Below are positions 1 through 5,777 of a stretch of 6,590 bases of DNA, piece by piece. The stretch covers positions 1 to 6,590 of the forward strand of contig DATGXQ010000004.1 in NCBI GenBank assembly GCA_035298905.1, written 5' to 3'. This DNA is from DATGXB01 sp035298905 (lineage in GTDB: Bacteria > Cyanobacteriota > Cyanobacteriia > Cyanobacteriales > Nostocaceae). How positions within the stretch are numbered: the first letter of the stretch is position 1; every line of letters begins with the position of its first letter. A program made the translations under genes and the position numbers. The notes beneath the pieces were generated by a model, which ran no database searches, had not been told where the DNA came from, and worked only from the letters and a program-made list of their open reading frames with translations.

Positions 1-1
1 C

Positions 2-499
2 AAAGCCTTTGAACAGATTAGGACTGGGAGTGTCTTCAAAACCGATGATTCTGTTGCCAACATTAAAAGTCTCTTTGACTATCATGTCAGCGTTGCCGGA
101 AAAAAGAATTTGAAGTTAGTAACGTATGAAGCAGGCTCTCATATTGTCGGCATAGGAGAAGCCCAAAACAATGACTCATTAACCGAATTCTTGATTGCGA
201 TTAACCGTCATCCAGAAATGTCTAAAGTGTATCTCGAATTACTCAACAATTGGAAGCAAGCAGGAGGAACCCTATTCAACCACTTTAGTGATATAAGTGT
301 GCCAAGTAAATATGGCAGTTGGGGAGCGTTGGAATATGTGAGTCAAAACGGTTCACCGAAATACAATGCCTTGATCGAATTCATTGATAAAAATCCTTGT
401 TGGTGGAAAGGTTGTGCCAAAAACTCAGCTCAAAGTCAAACTAGCAAAAATGCATTCCTAAACTCTCCGAGTCAAATCAACAAATTGGAGGCAAGTTAG
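2..499 (+). CDS. C-terminal part of a cellulose-binding / glycoside-hydrolase-like protein (5' end outside window)
   Basis: The frame is open from base 2 to a TAG at 497-499, about 165 residues, so the start lies upstream of the window; the TTG at 110 is internal and not a real start. Visible features are a YEAGSHIVGIG segment, a conserved stretch NRHPEM..VYLELLNNWKQAGG, then GGTLFNHFSDIS, YGSWGALEY, SPKYNALIEFI and a Trp/Cys motif PCWWKGC. These resemble the C-terminal end of cyanobacterial proteins usually annotated as cellulose-binding or TIM-barrel glycoside-hydrolase-like. This rests on recognition of the motifs, not on a search. The tail after the CWW motif is polar and low in structure. 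If the assignment holds, the protein would bind or process a secreted polysaccharide, which fits the glycosyltransferase genes downstream. Catalytic residues cannot be assigned from this part alone. Confidence 0.6.
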   Translation, partial: KAFEQIRTGSVFKTDDSVANIKSLFDYHVSVAGKKNLKLVTYEAGSHIVGIGEAQNNDSLTEFLIAINRHPEMSKVYLELLNNWKQAGGTLFNHFSDISVPSKYGSWGALEYVSQNGSPKYNALIEFIDKNPCWWKGCAKNSAQSQTSKNAFLNSPSQINKLEAS

Positions 500-520
500 C
501 ATTTCTTGATAGGGGAGTAA

Positions 521-637
521 GTCAGTAATTCTGGGAAATTTTTACAATCTGCGCGACCCTTCGGTTTCTTCAACAAAGTACGCTATTCTCGCCAAGCCCT
601 CGCCTACTTAAAACCAAAGCTTAGTTTTGATAGTTGA
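521..637 (+). pseudogene. Possible relict C-terminal coding fragment
   Basis: Between the end of the first gene and the GT4 gene there is a stop-to-stop frame (TAA at 518-520, TGA at 635-637) whose translation looks protein-like, with a segment RPFGFFNKVRYSRQALAYLK followed by a short tail. There is no start codon with a ribosome binding site, and only about 38 codons are open. It could be the degraded 3' end of a lost gene in this intergenic region, or simply a chance open frame. I do not recognise a family. The sequence downstream (640-729) turns strongly AT-rich and probably holds the promoter of the next gene, though I cannot pick out clear -35/-10 boxes. Confidence 0.2.
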
Positions 638-729
638 TTATGATCAAATCCTTAGTTCTAAACCTTTTTTAATAAATTTTGATATTACTGAACAAGGCGA
701 AAAAATCTAAAAATTAAAGGTCTAAATTC

Positions 730-1914
730 ATGTCTAAAACACTGCGAATCTTATATGCGGCTGGGCCTGGAGATGTGATTGAAACCTATCATCATTGGGT
801 TGCCGAACGAGACGATCCATCTCAAGTTTCAATTACTTATTCCAGTCAGTTCTATGATGTTTGTCGTGCTTTGGATGCACAAGGTTATGTGATTTCCTCA
901 AGCGGGGAAAAGAAGTTTTTGCGTGATGAGCAGTTTACCCTCGAACATCGCCCGATTCCGTTTCGCTTTTCTTCAGGTTTGCTCTATCATTTGGGTCAGT
1001 TGTGGTATGGGTTGGGTTTGATTGTCTCCGCTATCCGTTCACGAATCAACGCAGTAGTGGTGGCGGATGGAAGTACGCACTGGTTTCTTTTGTCTTTACT
1101 CTCTGGAATGGGAGTGCGAGTCATCCCCTCTTTACACTGCGTCCTTTGGCCTAAGTACACCTCCCCAAGTACAGCCGAGAAATGGTTTTTCAACCTCGCC
1201 CGTAATTTGTTTACCAATCAATGTACGGCTATTTTAACGGCTTCAGACGAGATTTCTGAACAATTAGTTGAACTTACGGGTTCTCAGCATTTGCCCCTTG
1301 TTTTATTTCTCCCTACTTACCGTCGAACTGAATTTGCAGAAGTTAGCCAACCCGATGAAAATCGTTCATCATTTCGGGTGCTGTTTGCAGGACGAATTGA
1401 GTCCAACAAAGGCGTTTTCGATCTTCTAGAAATTGCGAAACGTTTTGCCCACGAGGGGAGACAAGATATTTCTTTTAATGTTTGCGGTACCGGTTCGGCG
1501 TTGGAGGAATTACGGAATGCTGCAAAGCAAGCGGGTGTCGATTCTCAGTTTGTCTGCCATGGTCACTGTAACAAATCCCAAATGCGGGAGATGTTTAACC
1601 GGGCGCATGTTGTGATTGTACCGACAAAAACCGACTTTGTTGAAGGCTTCAATCAGGTTGTGGTAGAGGGCGTTTTATCAGGACGTCCAGTCGTTACTTC
1701 AGCGGTTTGCCCAGCACTATCCTACGTAAAGGAAGCTGTTGTGGAAGTTCCTCCCGATGACATCCAAGAATACGGTAACGCCTTGCTCAAGTTGTGTGAT
1801 AACCGCAGCTTCTACGACGAAAAGCAACGGAGTTGCCTAACATTACAAGAACAATTTTATGACATTTCGCGAAGCTGGGGTGCTGTACTCAAGTCGGTTC
1901 TTGTAGGAATTTAG
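730..1914 (+). CDS. Glycosyltransferase family 4 (GT-B fold)
   Basis: Complete 394-residue protein, a normal length for a GT4 retaining glycosyltransferase, which transfers a sugar from a nucleotide-sugar donor to a growing lipid-linked or polysaccharide acceptor at the cytoplasmic side of the membrane. The N-terminal acceptor domain begins with LRILYAAGPGDVIETYHHW (residues 5-23), an opening I associate with cyanobacterial glycosyltransferases. The C-terminal donor domain shows VLFAGRIESNKGVFDLLEIA (217-236), FNVCGTGSALEEL (249-261) and the E-x7-E motif EGFNQVVVE (E305 and E313), the usual nucleotide-sugar binding and catalytic signature. Residues 83-102 are hydrophobic, compatible with peripheral membrane contact rather than a true membrane span. 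The ATG start is supported by AAAGG at 716-720, nine bases upstream. Donor and acceptor sugars cannot be told from the sequence. The gene is probably the first of a new transcription unit, after a 230-base gap. Confidence 0.9.
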   Translation: MSKTLRILYAAGPGDVIETYHHWVAERDDPSQVSITYSSQFYDVCRALDAQGYVISSSGEKKFLRDEQFTLEHRPIPFRFSSGLLYHLGQLWYGLGLIVSAIRSRINAVVVADGSTHWFLLSLLSGMGVRVIPSLHCVLWPKYTSPSTAEKWFFNLARNLFTNQCTAILTASDEISEQLVELTGSQHLPLVLFLPTYRRTEFAEVSQPDENRSSFRVLFAGRIESNKGVFDLLEIAKRFAHEGRQDISFNVCGTGSALEELRNAAKQAGVDSQFVCHGHCNKSQMREMFNRAHVVIVPTKTDFVEGFNQVVVEGVLSGRPVVTSAVCPALSYVKEAVVEVPPDDIQEYGNALLKLCDNRSFYDEKQRSCLTLQEQFYDISRSWGAVLKSVLVGI

Positions 1915-1969
1915 AGGGAAACATCCTCAAATGCAAGAACTCTCAATAACGGTTAGCAGGTGTGAAATT

Positions 1970-1977
1970 GCGATCGC
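1970..1977. repeat. HIP1 octamer GCGATCGC
   Basis: A perfect copy of the highly iterated palindrome 1, which is greatly over-represented in many cyanobacterial genomes. It lies in the gap between the GT4 gene and the truncated gene. I found only this one exact copy in the window. It supports cyanobacterial origin and is not evidence of a local regulatory function. Confidence 0.85.
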
Positions 1978-2004
1978 TGTTTGCCCAACCCCAATTCTTC
2001 TTTT

Positions 2005-2010
2005 AGGAGA
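2005..2010 (+). promoter_or_regulatory. Ribosome binding site AGGAGA for the GTG-started fragment
   Basis: AGGAGA lies eight bases before the GTG at 2019. It is the best Shine-Dalgarno in the window and is what decides the GTG start. Its preservation suggests that the truncated gene was a real translated gene and that the 5' end is still intact. Confidence 0.6.
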
Positions 2011-2018
2011 CGATAACA

Positions 2019-2285
2019 GTGCCCCATCCGATTACCTTTGTCTGCTGCGTTGAATCCGGATTGCTGGAAAATCAGACTGTACGAATGATCGAGAGTCTGC
2101 GCCGTTGGGGAGGGCAGTTGCGAGAGTCTCCCATCTTTGCCGTGACACCTCGCATGGGTCCTCCCTTGTCTCGCCAAACACATCGAGATTTTGAACGGCT
2201 TGGTGTAGAGTATCTCCGTTTTCAAGCCGAAAACAAGAGGATTTTATTAAATTGTGTAAGGTTATCTAAAAATATAAGCCATTAA
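2019..2285 (+). pseudogene. Truncated conserved cyanobacterial protein (N-terminal fragment)
   Basis: An 88-codon frame starts with GTG behind a strong Shine-Dalgarno. Residues 4-73 (ITFVCCVESGLLENQTVRMI at 5-24, then SLRRWGGQLRESPIFAVTPR and a segment ending FQAENK) read like the N-terminus of a conserved cyanobacterial protein of roughly 300 residues, found near polysaccharide genes and possibly glycosyltransferase-like. In full-length relatives as I remember them, ENK is followed by an aromatic-rich segment and then an acidic 'LDSD' region. Here the sequence switches at about base 2238 to an unrelated tail of 15 residues (RILLNCV...) and stops. The DNA also changes from about half G+C to very AT-rich at that point. 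No other frame downstream continues the protein, so this is a truncation by rearrangement and not a simple frameshift. It might still be expressed as a short peptide. Family recognition is from memory. Confidence 0.6.
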
Positions 2286-2377
2286 TGTCTAGGATTAAAA
2301 CTCTCTTTTTCAGCAATTCCAATCCCTATACAGGAACCCTTTTGTCAACCCTTATTTCTCTCAATCTTCTGTGAACT

Positions 2378-3334
2378 ATGAAACTCGCTTATCTAATTTT
2401 AGCCCATCGTTATCCAGAACAACTTCTCCGTCTAATTGAGTCGCGTAATACCGAAAACACGGTATTTTTTATTCACATTAACAAAATGACGGATAATAAA
2501 ACTTACGACCAATTTGTCAAAGCATTCAGTCATTTACCCAATGTGCATTTTATCAAACGAAACGTGATTTACATGTTCGATTTTGGACATACTCAAGCCA
2601 CCATTCAAGGCATCCAAGAAATCATTGAAAGCCAGATTGATTTTGACTATCTCATCTTTGGTACTGGCCAGGATTACTCAATTAAATCTAAACGTTACAT
2701 CGAACAATTTTTCCAAGAGAACCAAGGAAAAATTTTCCTAGATTACATGGACAATACAGTAATCACTGATGGTCTTTGGCCGACCCGAAGTGCGGATAAC
2801 ATTAATTACTGGCATGTTCGTTTATGGAAATTGCGTTTTTTATTTTTTGGTTCCCTCAACCTTACTTCTCATAACAGATACTGTAATACCAACAAGGCGT
2901 GGTACAAAATCTTAGAGTTCTTCTGGTCAAAAATTATGCCCTTGTTTCCCTTTAAGCGCAAATTTCCAGAAGGCTTTACGCCTTATAGGGGGTCTGCCTA
3001 TTGGTGTTTCCCTAAAGACTGTGTAGAATATATTTATGATTTTGTCAAAAAAAATCAATCATTTGTTAATTACTTCAGATATGTGGATGGACCTGATGAA
3101 ATGTTTTTTCAGACCATCCTGTTAAATTCTCCGCTGAAAGAAAGAATCGTTAATGACAATTTGTTCTTTATAGATTTTGAAAATCCCAACCCAACTCGTC
3201 CTCGCGTTTTTGAAAAATGTGATTTTGAAAGACTGGTTAAGTCTCCTAAATTATTTGCTCGCAAGTTCGACGCAACCAGGGATGTAGAAATCATCGACCG
3301 AATTGAACGAGAAGTATTACAAGAAGCTCAATAA
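2378..3334 (+). CDS. Core-2/I-branching-type glycosyltransferase (GT14 family)
   Basis: A complete 318-residue protein resembling the Branch family (GT14), whose animal members add beta-1,6-linked N-acetylglucosamine branches and whose bacterial members act in surface polysaccharide synthesis. Matching motifs in order are AYLILAHRYPEQLLRLI (4-20), VFFIHINK (29-36), FGTGQDYSIKS (94-104, equivalent to the family's SGxDYP), YRGSAYWCF (203-211, equivalent to the GS-x-W segment) and DGPDEMFFQTILLN (237-250), which carries the family's conserved glutamate (E241). The end, with FENPNPTRPRVF and DFERLVKSPKLFARKFD, is also typical. No signal peptide or clear membrane anchor is present; residues 153-162 are hydrophobic but short. 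The ATG has no obvious Shine-Dalgarno. The gene is much AT-richer than the genes on either side: bases 2461-2520 contain 16 G or C of 60, against 32 of 60 at 3841-3900. This suggests a separate origin. The sugar specificity is not determined by the sequence. Confidence 0.82.
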   Translation: MKLAYLILAHRYPEQLLRLIESRNTENTVFFIHINKMTDNKTYDQFVKAFSHLPNVHFIKRNVIYMFDFGHTQATIQGIQEIIESQIDFDYLIFGTGQDYSIKSKRYIEQFFQENQGKIFLDYMDNTVITDGLWPTRSADNINYWHVRLWKLRFLFFGSLNLTSHNRYCNTNKAWYKILEFFWSKIMPLFPFKRKFPEGFTPYRGSAYWCFPKDCVEYIYDFVKKNQSFVNYFRYVDGPDEMFFQTILLNSPLKERIVNDNLFFIDFENPNPTRPRVFEKCDFERLVKSPKLFARKFDATRDVEIIDRIEREVLQEAQ

Positions 3335-3342
3335 TTTAGAGC

Positions 3343-3357
3343 CAATTGATGCAATTG
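3343..3357 (+). other. Short AT-rich hairpin after the GT14 gene
   Basis: CAATTG-ATG-CAATTG is a 6-bp perfect inverted repeat with a three-base loop, just eight bases after the GT14 stop. A T-rich stretch (AATTTTCTTT) follows about 13 bases later and not directly. The stem is short and weak, so a terminator role is doubtful. The rest of the gap to 3535 shows no gene that I can support. Confidence 0.25.
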
Positions 3358-3535
3358 AAAGCAGAGCAATAATTTTCTTTACTCAATTAATGTTTCCTGC
3401 TGATTGCTCATGAAATTCTTGCCCCTTGTCCAATAACCTGAGAGCAGAACCCAGAAAAACCTTCTCGTCTCATCTGTCATTATTGGATTTATCTCCCCTC
3501 TTGCCTAAATTTGAAACTTTTAGAGAGAACGACCT

Positions 3536-4570
3536 ATGTCTGACTCCACTCAGCTTGATAGCCCAACGCGTTTACTCATCGTCATCGTTAACTACCGAAC
3601 CCCTAGCCTAACAATTGACTGCTTGCACTCCCTAGTTAGTGAAGTGCGTGAACTCCCTCTCACCCGCGTAGTGATTACGGACAACGCATCTGGCGATGAT
3701 TCCGTTGAGAAAATTCAAACCGCGATCAAAACCGAAGGCTGGGGAGACTGGGCGTCTTTTCAGCCTTTAGAACGGAATGGCGGATTTGCCTACGGCAACA
3801 ACGCCGCCATTCGTACTGCACTGGAATCACCCAATCCACCTCCTTACATCCTGTTACTCAACCCCGACACCATTGTTCGCCCCGGTGCTTTACAGGCACT
3901 CGTCAATTTCATGGATGAACACCCCAAAGTCGGAATTGCCGGTAGCCGTCTGGAAGATCCGGATGGCACCCCGCAACGCTCAGCATTTCGGTTTCATTCA
4001 ATATTTAGTGAACTAGAGTTTGGCTTGCGGCTGGGCGTAGTCTCGAAGATATTGACCAACTGGATTGTTGCACCTCCGGTTTCGGACGAAGCCTGTCAAA
4101 CCGACTGGGTGGCAGGAGCAAGCATGATCATCCGCCGTGAAGTATTTGAAGAAGCTGGCTTGATGGATGAAGACTACTTCATGTACTACGAAGAAATGGA
4201 CTTTTGCCTGCAAGCGAAAAGAGCCGGATGGATTTGCTGGTACGTCCCAGAAAGTCACGTTGTTCATCTGGTAGGTCAAGCCTCTGGGGTAACCGATACC
4301 AAACGCCCCCCGAAGCGCCTACCCCAGTATTGGTTTGATTCCAGAGAACGGTACTTTCTCAAAAATCATGGTTGGCTGTACACCGCCGGAGCGGATGCTG
4401 CCTTGATGGTAGGGTTTGCGTTATGGAGGTTGCGCCGGGTGATTCAAGGCAAACCCGATTCCGATCCCCCTCATTTCTTAAGTGATATCCTGCAAAACAG
4501 TGTGTTTCTCAAGGGTAGAGAGCAGCCTCCTCAACTGCTCCAAAACACAGCCGGGATAGGCAAGTCTTAA
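3536..4570 (+). CDS. Glycosyltransferase family 2, rhamnosyltransferase-like (GT-A fold)
   Basis: A complete 344-residue inverting GT2 enzyme of the rhamnosyltransferase-like (WbbL-type) group, expected to add a deoxyhexose such as rhamnose, or another sugar, to a polysaccharide repeat unit in the cytoplasm. Visible motifs are LLIVIVNYRTPSLTIDCLHS (13-32), VVITDNASGDDS (45-56), RNGGFAYGNNAAI (80-92), the metal-binding LLLNPDT (106-112; D111 in the DXD-like position), then DWVAGASMIIRREVFEEAG (190-208) and the acceptor/catalytic segment DEDYFMYYEEMDFCLQAKRA (211-230), followed by GW at 231-232. The C-terminal region from about 263 (QYWFDSRERYFLKNHGW) is typical of the group. A weakly hydrophobic patch at 281-297 could touch the membrane. 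The ATG is preceded by a purine-rich AGAGAGAA at 3522-3529, and an in-frame TAG at 3521 rules out a longer start. The acyltransferase gene follows after 41 bases, indicating an operon. Rhamnose specificity is a family inference. Confidence 0.88.
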   Translation: MSDSTQLDSPTRLLIVIVNYRTPSLTIDCLHSLVSEVRELPLTRVVITDNASGDDSVEKIQTAIKTEGWGDWASFQPLERNGGFAYGNNAAIRTALESPNPPPYILLLNPDTIVRPGALQALVNFMDEHPKVGIAGSRLEDPDGTPQRSAFRFHSIFSELEFGLRLGVVSKILTNWIVAPPVSDEACQTDWVAGASMIIRREVFEEAGLMDEDYFMYYEEMDFCLQAKRAGWICWYVPESHVVHLVGQASGVTDTKRPPKRLPQYWFDSRERYFLKNHGWLYTAGADAALMVGFALWRLRRVIQGKPDSDPPHFLSDILQNSVFLKGREQPPQLLQNTAGIGKS

Positions 4571-4611
4571 ATTCTCCTGAAAGAAAATATACGCCGCCGC
4601 CGAGGTAAATT

Positions 4612-5193
4612 ATGGTCGCACAACCAGAGATTACATCCAGTGTGAAGGAAGAGGAAACCACAGAACTGGGTTTGTGGCAACAGCTCAAAGAAGACTGGAT
4701 TGCTCATGGCAAGGATTGGACTAAGCCAGGATTTCGAGCCGTAGCCGTTTATCGCTTCGGTGTCTGGAGAATGAAAATTAAACCGATATTCCTCAGAGCA
4801 CCCCTTAGCATCCTCTACCGGGCATTATTTCGCAAAATCCGCAACGGCTATGGGATTGAACTGCCTTATAGTGCTCAGCTTGGTCGCCGCGTGGTTATCG
4901 AACACCAGAGTTGTATTGTGATTCATGGGGATTGTATTATCGGCGACGATTGTATTATCCGCCAAGGAGTGACGATGGGAAATCGTTACCTGGATCGTCC
5001 GTTTGATGCCCCTAAATTGGGTAAGCGTGTCAACGTGGGGGCTGGAGCCAAACTTTTTGGCAATATTACCATTGGTGATGACGTGAACATCGGAGCCAAC
5101 GCCGTGGTGCTATCAGACATTCCCCCAGGAAAAACAGCCGTAGGCATCCCCGCCAAAATTCTCAGCTCCAAAAAATCCCAAGACCATGATTGA
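4612..5193 (+). CDS. Left-handed beta-helix O-acetyltransferase, serine-acetyltransferase-like
   Basis: A 193-residue acyltransferase with hexapeptide repeats, related to the serine acetyltransferase / colanic-acid-type acetyltransferase group; it would transfer acetyl from acetyl-CoA. Residues 20-80 form a helical N-terminal part (LWQQLKEDWIAHGKDW and YRFGVWRMKIK). The helix repeats run from about 91: GRRVVIEHQSCIVIHG (H98 and H105 in the places of the catalytic histidines of serine acetyltransferase), DCIIGDDCIIRQGVTMGN, a loop with DRPFDAPKLG, then VNVGAGAKLFGNITIGDDV and GANAVVLSDIPPGKTAVGIP (161-180). The full SATase N-terminal helical domain of cysteine-synthesis CysE enzymes is absent, and the neighbours are glycosyltransferases, so the acceptor is more likely a sugar in a polysaccharide. 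Serine as acceptor cannot be excluded. The ATG has GAGG at 4602-4605, six bases upstream. The stop overlaps the next gene. Confidence 0.85.
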   Translation: MVAQPEITSSVKEEETTELGLWQQLKEDWIAHGKDWTKPGFRAVAVYRFGVWRMKIKPIFLRAPLSILYRALFRKIRNGYGIELPYSAQLGRRVVIEHQSCIVIHGDCIIGDDCIIRQGVTMGNRYLDRPFDAPKLGKRVNVGAGAKLFGNITIGDDVNIGANAVVLSDIPPGKTAVGIPAKILSSKKSQDHD

Positions 5194-5698
5194 AGCGCTT
5201 GAATCACCAACAGAGCCGGCGATTTCTGCCACAGAGCCTGATTGGAGCCGCGAAGCCTGCCGCCAGTGGTGGGACCCCAGCCGCCAGCTACTCAAATCCA
5301 TTCGCGAGTATCAAAAGTGGCAAAAACGCGGTGGCATACTCGGTGGTTTTTTCTGTCGGTGGAACGTTCTCCAACATCGATTCTGGAGCGTCGTCGCCGG
5401 CTCAGATATCCCCATAAACTGTCAATTGGGGGGAGGACTTCTCTTGACTCATCCCATTGGGGTTGTGATTCACCCCGATGCCACGATTGGCCCCAATTGT
5501 TTAATTTTGCAACAAGTAACCGTTGTTGCTGGGGTAAAAATGGGTGGTCATGTCGATATCGGTGCAGGGGCAAAAATTATTCGCGCCGTGACGATCGGTA
5601 ACCATGCCAAAATTGGGGCGAATGCAGTGGTACTCAATGATGTACCGGAGGGAGCTACAGCGGTTGGGATACCTGCAAAAATTATCAGTTCCTCCTAG
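5186..5698 (+). CDS. Second beta-helix acyltransferase, serine-acetyltransferase-like, lacking the extended loop
   Basis: A 170-residue hexapeptide acyltransferase whose ATG lies inside the end of the previous gene (8-base overlap, ATGATTGA), with no Shine-Dalgarno, so translation is probably coupled. The N-terminal ~70 residues (REACRQWWDPSRQLLKSIRE, and YQKWQKRGG at 42-50) are unlike those of its neighbour. The beta-helix begins near residue 75: CQLGGGLLLTHPIGVVIHPD (79-98; H89 and H96 as candidate catalytic histidines), TIGPNCLILQQVTVVAG, VKMGGHVDIGAGAKIIRAVT (117-136), IGNHAKIGANAVVLNDVPEG and TAVGIPAKI (158-166). The last 26 or so residues are nearly the same as in the upstream protein, so the two are paralogues. 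It lacks the extra loop that the upstream copy has between the coils, so the acceptor site may differ. Acetyl-CoA is the likely donor; the acceptor is unknown. The gene ends the plus-strand unit. Confidence 0.83.
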   Translation: MIEALESPTEPAISATEPDWSREACRQWWDPSRQLLKSIREYQKWQKRGGILGGFFCRWNVLQHRFWSVVAGSDIPINCQLGGGLLLTHPIGVVIHPDATIGPNCLILQQVTVVAGVKMGGHVDIGAGAKIIRAVTIGNHAKIGANAVVLNDVPEGATAVGIPAKIISSS

Positions 5699-5719
5699 AG
5701 CATCCTAGATAAGTCCTAA

Positions 5720-5763
5720 AGTCAACTGATGAAGAATATTCCTGGAATGGGATGCAGTTGACT
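5720..5763. terminator. Possible bidirectional terminator stem-loop
   Basis: AGTCAACTG (5720-5728) and CAGTTGACT (5755-5763) form a perfect 9-bp inverted repeat with a 26-base loop. Inside the loop, ATTCC (5738-5742) and GGAAT (5744-5748) could form a further small stem. It lies in the 79-base gap between two convergent genes, where a shared terminator is expected. No clean T-run follows on either strand (plus strand ATCCCTTTATCC, minus strand TTTAGGACTT), so classic rho-independent termination is uncertain. Confidence 0.45.
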
Positions 5764-5777
5764 ATCCCTTTATCCGC

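Noticed and set aside
1931..2053. A 40-codon ATG frame overlapping the start of the truncated gene
   Set aside because: It overlaps the better supported GTG frame in another register, has no ribosome binding site and no recognisable motifs.
2285..2374. A 29-codon frame starting with an ATG that overlaps the stop of the truncated gene (TAATG) and ending three bases before the GT14 start
   Set aside because: It has no Shine-Dalgarno of its own, the sequence is low-complexity (Ser/Leu/Thr-rich), and it lies in AT-rich junction DNA. Chance is the best explanation.
3430..3486. Inverted repeat CCAATAA ... TTATTGG in the gap before the GT2 gene
   Set aside because: The arms are only 7 bp, AT-rich and 43 bases apart, which is expected by chance in such DNA.
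4591..4602. CGC trinucleotide run before the first acyltransferase gene
   Set aside because: Only about three units, too short to count as a repeat feature.
4990..5573. Several open frames on both strands across the two acyltransferase genes
   Set aside because: They are shadows of two confidently identified hexapeptide proteins and carry no motifs or ribosome binding sites.
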